NCBI RefSeq assembly: GCF_000025625.1
Contig: NC_013922.1
Location: 3,348,001-3,412,000 of the forward strand
Reading direction: 5' to 3'
Origin: Natrialba magadii ATCC 43099
GTDB taxonomy: Archaea; Halobacteriota; Halobacteria; Halobacteriales; Natrialbaceae
DNA length: 64,000 nucleotides
The notes under the pieces were generated by a model that saw only the letters and a list, made by a program, of their open reading frames with translations, was not told where the DNA came from and did not search any database. This document shows positions 1-8,497 of this stretch, piece after piece. Each line of letters starts with the position of its first letter. Positions within the stretch are counted from its first letter, which is position 1. A program made the translations under genes and the position numbers.

Positions 1-671
1 TCCCGGTCCGCGCATTACTACTGCGAGCAACACCGCGAGCAGCAGCAACCCCGGTCCGTGCCTACGTCTCACGCACTGCTCACACTCGTTCCTGCAAACC
101 GCCTTGCACCCTTGCACATCCGCGCATCGACACTACTGCCGCCACTGCCCAGTACTCGAGTATACCCGAGACTGACACCAGATACGAGGAAGGCGACGTT
201 GTCGCAACGCCGGACGGCCGCGGTGTCGTCGCAGCGGTGCTGACGAGCGAGTTCGAGTTCCCGACAGGAGAGGGAGAAGACGACGAAAACGTCACCGCTG
301 TCGACGCAAGTGATGCTCAGCCTGCGTACGTCGTCGGACTCGGCCCCGAAACCATCGGTTCGGCGGTGTATCGTGCCTCGGTACTCGAGACAAGCGACCT
401 GGAGGACGACGACGCGACGCAGTCGACTGCCGGTGACGGCGACGCGGAGGCGCTCACACCGATCGTCAACGACGACGTCACCGGTTTGGACGATCTGCCG
501 GAGGGGTGGGACAGAGACAGTGTACTCGAGTTCTGGTCGTCTATCGGTGGCTCCTGGGAGTCGTGTGTCGAGGAGATGACGGACGAACTCGGCGAGGATC
601 GAGCGAAGGCGAACTGTTCGGCGATGAAAGACGAAGTGATGCGAACGCAGCGGTGGCGGAATCGTTTCTGA
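1..671 (+). CDS. Conserved hypothetical protein, 5' end outside window
   Basis: This reading frame is open from the window edge to a TGA at 669-671, so the start is probably upstream. An in-frame GTG at 237 is the only internal start I see, but the sequence just before it (EEGDVVATPDGRGVVAAV) reads as real protein, so I treat the gene as partial. The first 40 or so codons look low in coding quality and may be non-coding. The C-terminal part has a compact conserved-looking block (PEGWDRDSVLEFW, ESCVEEMTDELGEDRA, CSAMKDEV) with two cysteines. The middle is acidic linker. I do not recognise a function. Confidence 0.55.
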   Translation, partial: PVRALLLRATPRAAATPVRAYVSRTAHTRSCKPPCTLAHPRIDTTAATAQYSSIPETDTRYEEGDVVATPDGRGVVAAVLTSEFEFPTGEGEDDENVTAVDASDAQPAYVVGLGPETIGSAVYRASVLETSDLEDDDATQSTAGDGDAEALTPIVNDDVTGLDDLPEGWDRDSVLEFWSSIGGSWESCVEEMTDELGEDRAKANCSAMKDEVMRTQRWRNRF

Positions 672-711
672 ACCGCGGGGGCAGTTTTCGGCTTTCGATT
701 TTCGATCTTCG

Positions 712-823
712 GTCAGCGGCCAGCGGTCAGCAGTCAGCAGTCAGCAGTCAGCGGTTAGCGGTTAGCGGTCAGCGGTTAGCGGTCAGCAGTCAGCAGTCAG
801 CAGTCAGCGGTCAGTGGTCAGCC
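712..823. repeat. Heptanucleotide tandem array, 16 units
   Basis: Sixteen back-to-back 7-bp units of the form GTCAGCN or GTTAGCG fill the gap between the first gene and the next gene on the minus strand. The last unit provides the stop codon of the minus-strand gene at 818-820. The unit is not a multiple of three and the array is otherwise non-coding. A related array lies at 3182-3230. Confidence 0.9.
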
Positions 824-1369
824 TTCGAGCGGCGTCTCGGCAGCCCCCGGCTGAAGGTTCGTGACGAGGGCAAAGGCGATGCCGAGCACCGTCCCGAACA
901 GCAGGTGGCCGATCAGACTCTCGACCGCTGTCGTCGGGAAGTCGGCTGCTGCCTCGGTGCCGATCGCCTCGAGCCAGACCGGCAGGACGAGCAGCGGCAG
1001 GAGTGCCCAGACAGCCAGCCCGAAGACGAAGCCGGCGGCGACGACGCGCAGCGTGATCCCGGTCCGCGAGAGCGACTCCGTTTCGGGATTCATCTGGAGC
1101 GTCCCGAGGATCGGCTCGCGGGTGACGAGGAAGCCGAAGATCAGCCCGAGGACGATTCCGTGGGCGAGGTGGATTCCCCAGCCGACGACCCCGGTCGGGT
1201 CCAGCCCGTAGATACCGGGAATCGCCGCCGAGACGACCTCGGGATCGAAGAGCCAGATGAGGGCCCCGAAGACGAGTGCACCGACTGCACCACCGACTGC
1301 GCCACCGACCGGCCAGCCAATCGAGCTCTCGACACCGACTGTGGTCTGTGTATCTGACTCTGCGCTCAT
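818..1369 (-). CDS. Four-helix haloarchaeal membrane protein
   Basis: A 183-residue integral membrane protein. The start at 1369 (MSAESDTQTT) is chosen because the residues upstream of it in the open frame are not protein-like. Four hydrophobic stretches are visible: GGAVGGAVGALVFGALIWLF near residues 20-40, an amphipathic segment around VVGWGIHLAHGIVLGLIFGF, a third at VVAAGFVFGLAVWALLPLLV, and a last one near LIGHLLFGTVLGIAFALV. The conserved histidines in the second and fourth helices resemble small uncharacterised membrane proteins common in haloarchaea. No catalytic motif or partner gene points to a function. It converges on the upstream hypothetical gene across the heptad array. Confidence 0.75.
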   Translation of the reverse strand: MSAESDTQTTVGVESSIGWPVGGAVGGAVGALVFGALIWLFDPEVVSAAIPGIYGLDPTGVVGWGIHLAHGIVLGLIFGFLVTREPILGTLQMNPETESLSRTGITLRVVAAGFVFGLAVWALLPLLVLPVWLEAIGTEAAADFPTTAVESLIGHLLFGTVLGIAFALVTNLQPGAAETPLEG

Positions 1370-1543
1370 GATGGGGCTAGTGTACCACAACGGGCTCCAT
1401 AATGGTTTGTCCGGCACGTGTCACGTCCGCCGGGCAATCACGACGCGTACACAGTGCGGTGGGCTACTCGAGTTCGCTTCTCACCCGCCGTCGCCGGCTG
1501 GACGATGGCTATTAGTTTCCGTTCGACCAAGCGGACCCAACCC

Positions 1544-2098
1544 GTGTCTCAGGACCTCACGTACGAACTGCTCGGGTGGCCACCCGGCGGGCCAAAGCTG
1601 CCACTCGACCACAAGCGGTTCAGTTACGCCGGCAAGTTCGTCATGACGAACACCGGCAAGGCGGTCGCCCGCGACGGCGAAACCATCGTCGCAGCGATCG
1701 CGTTCAACGAGGATCGAACCGACGAGCACACGCTGTGGCTCCGGTACGTCACCGTCGCTCGCGACCGCCGCGGCGAGGGGATCGGCCCCGAACTCGTCTC
1801 GCTCGTCCGCGACCACGCCGTCGAGCGCGGCTACGAACGCATCCGTATCGCAGTCAACAACCCTTTCGCCTACGAGGCGCTCTACCGTGCTGGCTTCACC
1901 TACACCGGTGAGACGACGGGAATCGCCGAACTGGTACTCGAGTACCAACCATCCACACCTGGTGAGAACGGCACCACGACCGAACGCGAACGAGACACGT
2001 ACCAGGACGGACTCGACGAGTTTCGAGATCGGGACCTTTCCGGGGACGAAACGGCGTTTCTCGAGTCACGGGTCGGGAGCGAGCCGCCGGATCGATAG
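1544..2098 (+). CDS. GNAT family N-acetyltransferase
   Basis: A 184-residue GNAT acetyltransferase that would transfer an acetyl group from acetyl-CoA to an unknown amine. The acetyl-CoA binding region is visible as LRYVTVARDRRGEGIGPELV (motif A, R/Q-x-x-G-x-G/A type), followed by the family's late segment NNPFAYEALYRAGFTYTGE. The last 40 residues are a charged tail without family counterpart. I chose the GTG at 1544 (VSQDLTYELLGWP) rather than the ATG at 1505, because a TATA-like element sits at 1508-1516, which would place the transcript start close to 1544. The gene stands alone upstream of the flap endonuclease gene. Confidence 0.8.
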   Translation: MSQDLTYELLGWPPGGPKLPLDHKRFSYAGKFVMTNTGKAVARDGETIVAAIAFNEDRTDEHTLWLRYVTVARDRRGEGIGPELVSLVRDHAVERGYERIRIAVNNPFAYEALYRAGFTYTGETTGIAELVLEYQPSTPGENGTTTERERDTYQDGLDEFRDRDLSGDETAFLESRVGSEPPDR

Positions 2099-2167
2099 CC
2101 CCCAGCAGTCATCGGCCGCGAGTCGAGAGGGGACAATTCAAATCCCAGACCCACCAATGAAGAGTCA

Positions 2168-3145
2168 ATGGGAAATGCTGCTTTACGCGACATCGCCGTC
2201 ATCGAGGACGTTCCGTTCTCCGAAATCGAGGGCGTCGTCGCCGTCGACGCGCACAACTGGCTCTATCGGTACCTGACGACGACCGTCAAGTGGACCAGCA
2301 GTTCGAAATACACCACCGCAGACGGCACCGAGGTCGCAAACCTGATCGGCATCGTCCAGGGACTCCCCAAGTTCTTCGAGAACGACGTGACACCGGTCAT
2401 GGTCTTCGACGGCGGCCCCTCCGAACTCAAGGAAGACGAGATCGAATCCCGCCGCGAGCAGCGCCAGACGTACGAAGAGCAACTCGAGACCGCCCGCGAG
2501 GAAGGCGACGAGGTCGCTATCGCCCAACTCGAGTCGCGCACGCAGCGACTGACGCCGACGATCCAGGAGACCAGCCGTGAACTCCTCCGATTGCTCGATG
2601 TGCCGATCGTCGAAGCGCCGGCAGAGGGTGAGGCACAGGCGGCCCATATGGTTCGACGCGGCGACGCCGACTACGTTGGCTCCGAGGACTACGACGCACT
2701 GCTCTTCGGTGCACCCTACACCCTCCGACAGCTCACGAGCAAGGGCGATCCCGAACTGATGGACCTCGAGGCCACACTGGACCACCACGACCTCACACTC
2801 GAGCAACTCATCGACGCGGCCATCCTCATCGGGACGGACTTCAACGAGGGCATCTCGGGAATCGGCCCGAAAACGGCACTCACGGAGATCAGCGAACACG
2901 GCGACCTCTGGAGCGTGCTCGAAGCGCGCGGCGAGACACTCGAGTACGGCGACCGCGTGCGAGCGCTCTTCCGCGAGCCAAACGTGACTGACGAGTACGA
3001 GTTTGAGACGACACTGGATCCGGACATAGAGGCGGCGCGAGAGTACGTGACTGAGGAGTGGGGAGTCGATGCCGATGAGGTTGCACGCGGGTTCGAGCGG
3101 ATCGAGGAGAGTGTGACACAGACCGGGCTGGATCGGTGGACCTGA
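2168..3145 (+). CDS. fen: Flap endonuclease 1 (FEN1)
   Basis: A structure-specific nuclease of 325 residues that removes 5' flaps in Okazaki-fragment maturation and repair. The metal-binding acidic residues of the XPG/FEN1 family are present: D27 in AVDAHN, D81 in VFDGG, the EGEAQAA block near residue 150, the [10 protein letters not shown] block near 170-180 and [16 protein letters not shown] near 220, which also carries the helix-hairpin-helix turn. The helical arch between them is charged and rich in Glu and Arg. The C-terminus ends QTGLDRWT, which fits the haloarchaeal form of the PCNA-interacting motif (Q-x-x-L-x-x-W). The gene is monocistronic here. Confidence 0.95.
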   Translation: MGNAALRDIAVIEDVPFSEIEGVVAVDAHNWLYRYLTTTVKWTSSSKYTTADGTEVANLIGIVQGLPKFFENDVTPVMVFDGGPSELKEDEIESRREQRQTYEEQLETAREEGDEVAIAQLESRTQRLTPTIQETSRELLRLLDVPIVEAPAEGEAQAAHMVRRGDADYVGSEDYDALLFGAPYTLRQLTSKGDPELMDLEATLDHHDLTLEQLIDAAILIGTDFNEGISGIGPKTALTEISEHGDLWSVLEARGETLEYGDRVRALFREPNVTDEYEFETTLDPDIEAAREYVTEEWGVDADEVARGFERIEESVTQTGLDRWT

Positions 3146-3181
3146 GCGCAGTGGTTGTATACGTACTCGGGTTCGGGGGCT

Positions 3182-3230
3182 GTAGCGGACAGCGGACAGC
3201 GGGCAACGGGCAGCGGACAGTGGGCGGCGG
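3182..3230. repeat. Heptanucleotide array, 7 units
   Basis: Seven 7-bp units close to ACAGCGG, with variants GCAACGG, ACAGTGG and GCGGCGG, follow the FEN1 gene by 36 bp. In a shifted phase this is CAGCGGA, one base from the CAGCGGT phase of the array at 712-823, so the two arrays look related. Confidence 0.8.
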
Positions 3231-3387
3231 ACTGTTTCGTGAATCGAACGGTTTTCTGCGCGGTTACAGCACTGCTAAGAGAGGCAGACAGGAGCGACTG
3301 CGGTTTGCGGTGCAGGTCGAGCGCCATCGCTTAGGTGAGCTATAATAATCTGGCTACCCCTGGTCGTCGTGATCGGGGTGACCGAGT

Positions 3388-3708
3388 ATGTCCCAACGCG
3401 AACGCACCCGGTCCGAGTCGGCGGCAGACGCTCCCGCCAGGGAACGAGAGCCGCGGACGGACCAGCGACGACGCGCGCGGTTCGACTTCGGCGCATGGCT
3501 GCTGTCGACCGCGGTGCAAACGATCGTCGTGCTCGTTGGCCTCGCGGTCGTGCTGTTCGCCCTTGGCCAGGCAACCGGTGTCGATCTGCTCGGCGCAGTC
3601 GGCGGCGCGTTGCTGACGCACACCGGCCAGTGGCTCGCGGTAGCGTTCATCTCGCTACTCGTGCTTGGCATGGCGCTCAGAGCCATGCGGTACACGCGGC
3701 CGCGATAG
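3388..3708 (+). CDS. Small two-helix membrane protein
   Basis: A 106-residue protein with a strongly basic, disordered N-terminal third (Arg, Ala and Glu rich) and two transmembrane helices, near residues 36-60 (WLLSTAVQTIVVLVGLAVVL) and 78-98 (WLAVAFISLLVLGMALRAM). It ends in Arg-rich residues. No motif identifies a function. Nothing downstream is transcribed with it; a long G-free tract begins about 60 bp after its stop. Confidence 0.65.
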   Translation: MSQRERTRSESAADAPAREREPRTDQRRRARFDFGAWLLSTAVQTIVVLVGLAVVLFALGQATGVDLLGAVGGALLTHTGQWLAVAFISLLVLGMALRAMRYTRPR

Positions 3709-3768
3709 TGACGATGTCGTGCAGGGGCGAATCGATCGTGCGGTGGTGTTGTACACTACCGCACTACG

Positions 3769-3927
3769 CACATCATCCCCACCACCATCCACACCACTCC
3801 ACCACCCAACCATCCACACCTCTCCACCACTCCACTCCACTCCACCACCCTACTCCACCACCCACACCTCTCCACCACCCTACTCCACCATCCACACCTC
3901 TCCACCATCCACACCTCTCCACTCACT
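3769..3927. repeat. 159-nt G-free, CCA/CT-rich repetitive tract
   Basis: No guanine occurs on the plus strand for 159 bases, in a genome of high GC content. The tract is built of imperfect copies of CCATCCACACCTCTCCACCA and CCACCCTACTCCACCA. The minus strand is correspondingly rich in GGTGG, GGAG and TGGATGG runs. The rest of the interval from 3709 to 4220 holds nothing I can call a gene. Confidence 0.85.
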
Positions 3928-4220
3928 GTGAGCCTCACAGCAGCAAGTCAGTACAGGCACCCCACTATAGACCACCCACCAGATCACACCGGACACAGCT
4001 GACGCATCTGCCCCGCACGACGCATCGGCCCCACTCAGTCGGACAAATCGACGTCCGGACCGAAACAGCACATCATCCGTTTCGCTATATTTCGTCCCGT
4101 TCCGCTTCAGTCCACCCTCTTTCTCACCCCATTCATACGGATTGCTGTACCGATTCATCGGTGCAACCGCCTCACGGGTCGCGGTTGCGCCGGAACTGAC
4201 TGACAGCAAACCGTCTCAGG

Positions 4221-5480
4221 CTACGGCTCGCGACCCAATTCGAACGGGAGTCGGTGATCAACCTCCTCGCGTGCAAGCACCGCTGCCCGATCAGTCGCGC
4301 CGATCGCAGCGAGGTACCGAAGCCTGACACCAGTCTTGAGCAGTCGCGCGCCACGACCAGTGAGCACTCTCGACCCAACCTGTGCGACCGCCTCGTCACC
4401 CACGCTAACGACCCAGCCTGGTGAGTCGAACGCAAAGTTCGCTGCTGTCCAAGCCGACACCGACTCCGCTCCACGACTCTGGTCACGTTCGCCGCTATCG
4501 TCACGTTCGCCGCTATCATCACGTTCGCCGCTATCATCACGTTCGTCGTTCACGAGACCTGCAATCGTCGGCGCAAGCGCCCGCGCTGCCTGTATCGCAC
4601 TCTGGGCACTCGCCGGAGCCGCCTCCCCCTCCGCGTCGGTCATCCGCGCCGCATCGCCGAGCAAAAACGTCCGCTCGTCGAGTTCTAACGCCGGCCCAAC
4701 CGCCGGCCGTTCTCGACCGAGAGCCGCTGTCCCACGGATCCCTCCCGTCCAGACGACACACTCCGCCGGGAGTTCCTCGCCCGACTCGAGTCCCACTGTC
4801 GACGGCGTCACTCGAGTAACGGCTGTCCCAGTCCGGACGGTGACGCCGGCGGACTCGAGTGTGTCTGTCACCGCGCGCTGGAAGGGAGGGTCGAACTGTG
4901 GGGCGACGGTGTCAAGTTGTTCGAGAAGGGTGACGGTCGGCGTAGCGTTTGCGTCTGATCCGTGACGCTCGCGAACAAGTGCGGCGAGTTCGCCGGCGAC
5001 CTGGATACCCGAGAGGCCGGCACCGCAGACGACGAACTGTGGGGTATCTTGGTCGCGCACGCGCAGCGCCTCCCGCGCTCGTCTCCGGACGGTAAACGCA
5101 TCGGTGAGTCGTTTGAACGGGATTGCGTGCTCGCGGACACCCTCGAGTCCGTGGGTGGCAGTCTGTGCGCCAAGACAGACGGCCGCGATATCGTAGGAGA
5201 GGGTGCCATCGGAGAGTCTGATGGTTCGTCGCTCACGGTCGAGAGCCTCGACGCGCGCTACGCGGACGGTTGCCCGATCGAGGACGGACGGGAGCGAGAC
5301 GGTGATCGCGTTCGCCAGTTCGGGCCGGCGGAGCACGCGGTGGAGTTCGTGCTGGACGAGGTGATCCGGCGAGTCGTTAACCAGGGTGAGTTCGAGATCC
5401 GCATCTGTGGGTACTCGCTTCTCGAGTTCGCGGGTTAGGGTCAGGCCCGCGTAGCCGCCACCGAGGACGACGACGTGCAT
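4221..5480 (-). CDS. FAD-dependent NAD(P)H dehydrogenase-like oxidoreductase (NDH-2 type)
   Basis: A 419-residue pyridine nucleotide-disulphide oxidoreductase-family flavoprotein, most like type II NADH dehydrogenases that pass electrons from NAD(P)H to quinone. The start at 5480 puts the FAD Rossmann motif VVLGGGYAGL at residues 3-12. The second dinucleotide fold is seen as FVVCGAGLSGIQVAGELA near residue 150, and the late FAD-binding Asp in FLLGDAARM near residue 270. A low-complexity insert of three six-residue repeats (ERDDSG) near residue 310 is encoded by 18-bp DNA repeats at 4483-4536. The C-terminal hydrophobic-basic tail (LKTGVRLRYLAAIGATDRA) may touch the membrane. Confidence 0.82.
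   Translation of the reverse strand: MHVVVLGGGYAGLTLTRELEKRVPTDADLELTLVNDSPDHLVQHELHRVLRRPELANAITVSLPSVLDRATVRVARVEALDRERRTIRLSDGTLSYDIAAVCLGAQTATHGLEGVREHAIPFKRLTDAFTVRRRAREALRVRDQDTPQFVVCGAGLSGIQVAGELAALVRERHGSDANATPTVTLLEQLDTVAPQFDPPFQRAVTDTLESAGVTVRTGTAVTRVTPSTVGLESGEELPAECVVWTGGIRGTAALGRERPAVGPALELDERTFLLGDAARMTDAEGEAAPASAQSAIQAARALAPTIAGLVNDERDDSGERDDSGERDDSGERDQSRGAESVSAWTAANFAFDSPGWVVSVGDEAVAQVGSRVLTGRGARLLKTGVRLRYLAAIGATDRAAVLAREEVDHRLPFELGREP
4483..4536. repeat. 18-bp tandem repeat, 3 units, in coding frame
   Basis: Three near-identical 18-bp units beginning TCACGTTCGCCGCTATC, with a degenerate fourth. The array lies inside the FAD oxidoreductase gene and encodes the repeated ERDDSG hexapeptide, so copy-number change preserves the frame. 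Confidence 0.85.
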
Positions 5481-5660
5481 ACCCGATGTAGGTTCCGCGC
5501 GCCCAAATACTGGGGACCAAACGAACGCGTTCACGGACACGAATACGGATACAGACAAACAAACACGAACACCAACGCCAACACGAGCGCCGCGTGAGTC
5601 GCTCAAATAATCCTTTCACCTTCCCTCACCTCTTTACAAACCGATACTGTGACGTTCAGT

Positions 5661-6260
5661 ATGCATCGCCGCCGCGTTCTCGCACACGTCGGCACTGGAA
5701 CCGTCATCGGTACCGTTGGCTGTCTCAGCGTCCCCCTCCCCACTGGCGATTCGGGACAATCTTCCGACTCACCAGAATCCAGAGACGGAGCGGACTCTCA
5801 AATCCCCGATATCAGGACACAGCCGTGTCCACCATCCGAAACTGACCGTGAGAGTGCCGTCTGCTCTCACACTGTCGATCCGGATTCGGCCACGGTGTCC
5901 CTCGAGTCACGTCCAAAACGCAGTACCGTGGCCGATGGGGTGCCCGAGACAGAGATTTCTCTGACGCTTCGTAATGACTCTGCCAGCGAACTAACGTTCA
6001 ATCCGTACAGTTGGCACATTCGCACCAATACAGGTGCGGGCTGGCACGATATTCAGCAGGATCGAGCCGGCAACGGTACCCTGACCGTCCCTGCTGGCGA
6101 GGTGCAGACGTGGTCGCTCGTCGACGCAGTCACTGCCGTTCGAGACGACCCCGAACTTGAACCGGGGCTGTACGCGGCAGAGCTAACCGTTCCTGCACCG
6201 ACACAGGAGGACGACAGCATCGCGTGTATCGCGCTCGTTCGACTCGATGCAGCGTCGTGA
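5661..6260 (+). CDS. Secreted Tat lipoprotein with Ig-like fold
   Basis: A 199-residue exported lipoprotein. The N-terminus HRRRVLAHVGTGTVIGTVGC has the twin arginine of a Tat signal and a lipobox ending at Cys, so the mature protein should be lipid-anchored outside the cell. The mature part has two cysteines in the first 60 residues and a predicted beta-sandwich resembling bacterial-type intracellular proteinase inhibitor or Ig-like domains (LTLRNDSASELTFNPYSWHI, LTVPAGEVQTWSLVD). The ATG at 5661 is preferred over the GTG at 5649, with a TATA-like TTTACA at about 5633. The ligand is unknown. Confidence 0.7.
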   Translation: MHRRRVLAHVGTGTVIGTVGCLSVPLPTGDSGQSSDSPESRDGADSQIPDIRTQPCPPSETDRESAVCSHTVDPDSATVSLESRPKRSTVADGVPETEISLTLRNDSASELTFNPYSWHIRTNTGAGWHDIQQDRAGNGTLTVPAGEVQTWSLVDAVTAVRDDPELEPGLYAAELTVPAPTQEDDSIACIALVRLDAAS

Positions 6261-6357
6261 CCTGGGTCTGGTGTTGAGGGCAACAGTTGTCCCGCTACGC
6301 CGCTAATTCGGGACGATACAGGACAACGACCGGCCTCGAAAAATCACAAAACCGCTC

Positions 6358-7341
6358 TCAGAACAGGTGCTCGTCTTCGTCGAGCAAGCGAGCAGGGCCG
6401 CCGACGTCCCAGATCGTCGTCGAGACGCCGCAGTCGGCGATCTCCTCTTCGACGAACTCGGCGTGCTCCTCGGTGGTGTTGACGTAGACGCTCGCGCCTG
6501 TGTCCGTCGAGAAGTAGACCGGAATATCCTCTTCCTCGCGGAGTTCGCGCACGCGGTTGAAGATTGCGAGCGTGGCTGGCTGCCAGTAGACCCAGCCCTC
6601 GGGGCCGGTCATCGTCGTCGCCGCGAGCGAGAGCGAGTCGTGCTCGGCGAGTTCGAACGCATCCTCGAACTCGTCGTTGCGGAGCGCGTCGCGCATTTCT
6701 GCGATCTGGCTGTGAATGTGCGCGTTGCGGGCCTGGAACATGTGACTGTCCTCGGCCTCGTTGTGCGCGTCTTCGGTCTCCTTGTGGTACGGCACGAGTC
6801 CGACGACGATCTTCAGATCCTCGTGGAGGTTGCTCGGCAGTCGCTCGGAGCGACAGTCCTCGTCGTTCAGCCCGGTGTTGAGTTGCGAGAACGCACCCGT
6901 CACCGCACGAGCGGCCGACGCCGAGCCAACGCGTGCGATCGTGGAAACGGTTGGTCGGTCGGCGTCGAGGTCGGCTGCCTCGGCCAGCGCCATCGCTGCC
7001 GCGGCGAAGCCGGAGGACGAGGAGCCAAGCCCGACGTTCGTCGGGAAGCTGTTCTCACTCTCGAGTCGGACCGGGTAGACCGTATGTGCCGCGTCGGACA
7101 TATCTCGGGCCTTCTCGACGACGGCGTCGACGCGCTCGGCCGCGCGGCCCTCGAGTTCCTCGCCGTCGACGACGTAGGTGTCCTCGTCGTAGTCCATCGA
7201 GAACTCGACGGTAGTGCGGGTGTGACTCGGGGCCGTACAGACGCTGATACTGTCGTGATACGGGAGTCGCTCGATATCGTCGCGCATCCCGTGATATTTG
7301 ACCAGCCCCTGGATGGGGTGGGCCATCGCGGTCGCCTTCAT
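6358..7341 (-). CDS. Phosphomevalonate decarboxylase (GHMP family)
   Basis: A 327-residue GHMP-family decarboxylase of the mevalonate route to isoprenoid lipids. Haloarchaea use a decarboxylase that turns mevalonate 5-phosphate into isopentenyl phosphate, characterised in Haloferax volcanii, and this sequence is of that type. The substrate and ATP sites are visible as LVKYHG near residue 13, the phosphate-binding SENSFPTNVGLGSSSSGFAAAAMAL near residue 100, SAARAVTGAFSQL near 140 and STDTGASVYV near 285. The start at 7341 (MKATAMAHPIQGLVKYHG) matches the family's N-terminus. The gene is single; its product feeds the polyprenyl synthase encoded at 13801. Confidence 0.9.
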   Translation of the reverse strand: MKATAMAHPIQGLVKYHGMRDDIERLPYHDSISVCTAPSHTRTTVEFSMDYDEDTYVVDGEELEGRAAERVDAVVEKARDMSDAAHTVYPVRLESENSFPTNVGLGSSSSGFAAAAMALAEAADLDADRPTVSTIARVGSASAARAVTGAFSQLNTGLNDEDCRSERLPSNLHEDLKIVVGLVPYHKETEDAHNEAEDSHMFQARNAHIHSQIAEMRDALRNDEFEDAFELAEHDSLSLAATTMTGPEGWVYWQPATLAIFNRVRELREEEDIPVYFSTDTGASVYVNTTEEHAEFVEEEIADCGVSTTIWDVGGPARLLDEDEHLF

Positions 7342-7493
7342 ACCCGGATAGGCGGATGATGGCCGCTTAAAGTTCACGGCATCCGATTGGTGTGCCACTG
7401 GCGAGTATCAGTCGCCCCCGGCGCGTCGTAGCGGCTGCTAGCAGGTGTTATCGACCGGGCTCCAGGACAAGCCCGCTCGACGGTGCCCGCCAG

Positions 7494-8201
7494 CTACTGT
7501 ATCGCATCCTGTAGTGACTCGCGCCACTCCTTTGCAGCCACACTCTCTCCCTCGAGTTCACCCAGTCGCAACTCGACCGTTTCGATGTCCTCGTCGATGC
7601 GTTCGACCTCTCCGGAGACCGTCGAGCGGACCAGAAGGAGCTCGCGTTTGAGTCGCACCTCGGTTTCGTCGAGGCGCGTCGCCAGCGCATCTGTCTCGGA
7701 CTCGAGTGCGGTTTCGAGCGTGTCGAGTCGCGTCTCGAGGTCGGTGAGCCGTTCGTCGCGCGCCTCGGCGGTGGACTCGAGTTCGCCAAGCCGTTCGTCG
7801 TGTGTCTGGGCAGTGGATTCGAAGCCGTCGAGGGACTGTTCGAGGTCGTCACGAGTGGCCTCGAGTTCGGCCTGTTGGGTGGCTGTTTCGGCTCGGTGGT
7901 GCTCCAGTTGCGTATCGAGGGTTTCGAGCCGATCAGCGACCGAATCGAGGTGTGGTTGGAGCGTCCCATTGATTCGTTGCCGCAGAACGTCGTCGGCCGC
8001 GTTTAGATCCTCGATATCGGATTGCAAGTGCTCGATGTCGGTTCTGATAGCGTCGAGATCGGCGTGCAGGCTGTCGAGTTCGAACGGGGTGTCGGTGGAG
8101 TGCTGGTCGTCTCGGAGTTCGGTCAGTAACGTCTCGAGAACGTCAGTTTCGGACGAGTTCGGCGGACTCTTCGACGCGGGTGTCTCATTCTGTGATGGCA
8201 T
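7494..8201 (-). CDS. Coiled-coil protein
   Basis: A 235-residue protein, acidic and almost entirely helical, with continuous heptad-like spacing of Leu and charged residues from about residue 35 to the end (for example DLEQSLDGFE, LGELEST, LTDLETRLDTLE). It has no signal peptide or membrane segment. The start at 8201 (MPSQNETP) is chosen because the upstream in-frame residues are Pro/Trp-rich and not helical. Such proteins often organise DNA, cell shape or membranes, but nothing here shows which; no function is assigned. It is divergent from the endonuclease III gene. Confidence 0.7.
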   Translation of the reverse strand: MPSQNETPASKSPPNSSETDVLETLLTELRDDQHSTDTPFELDSLHADLDAIRTDIEHLQSDIEDLNAADDVLRQRINGTLQPHLDSVADRLETLDTQLEHHRAETATQQAELEATRDDLEQSLDGFESTAQTHDERLGELESTAEARDERLTDLETRLDTLETALESETDALATRLDETEVRLKRELLLVRSTVSGEVERIDEDIETVELRLGELEGESVAAKEWRESLQDAIQ

Positions 8202-8497
8202 CGGTATCTCCGTCTGCGGGTGGGTGATCGGACCGGCGGGCAGCAGCCAGGGGTTCCACGCCAACTGCCTTCCCGATCGGTACGTTGGCTGCCGTGAGCG
8301 TGACTGCGACCGATGACGCTTCGTGGTCAGTGACCAACCCTCCTACGTGAGATATTAATACCCCGTGTCAGTTGGACGCGCGACAACGGTTCTATGGACT
8401 CGCTATCGGACTGGCGGCCAAGATGGTACCACAGAGCGAGCGACAGACTCGACGCGAACCGAACACCTCAAATGGTCGCTCTCGCAACGAACGCTGC

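Noticed and set aside
712-823. Possible CRISPR array
   Set aside because: The repeat is 7 bp without spacers, so it is a simple tandem array. No CRISPR elsewhere in the window.
3708-4220. Gene in the Pro/His/Ser-rich frames over the G-free tract
   Set aside because: All frames read as simple repeats from the CCA/CT composition; no start signal or conserved segment.
6367-7359. Plus-strand open frame opposite the phosphomevalonate decarboxylase gene
   Set aside because: The minus-strand frame has GHMP motifs and family length, and the plus frame has none.
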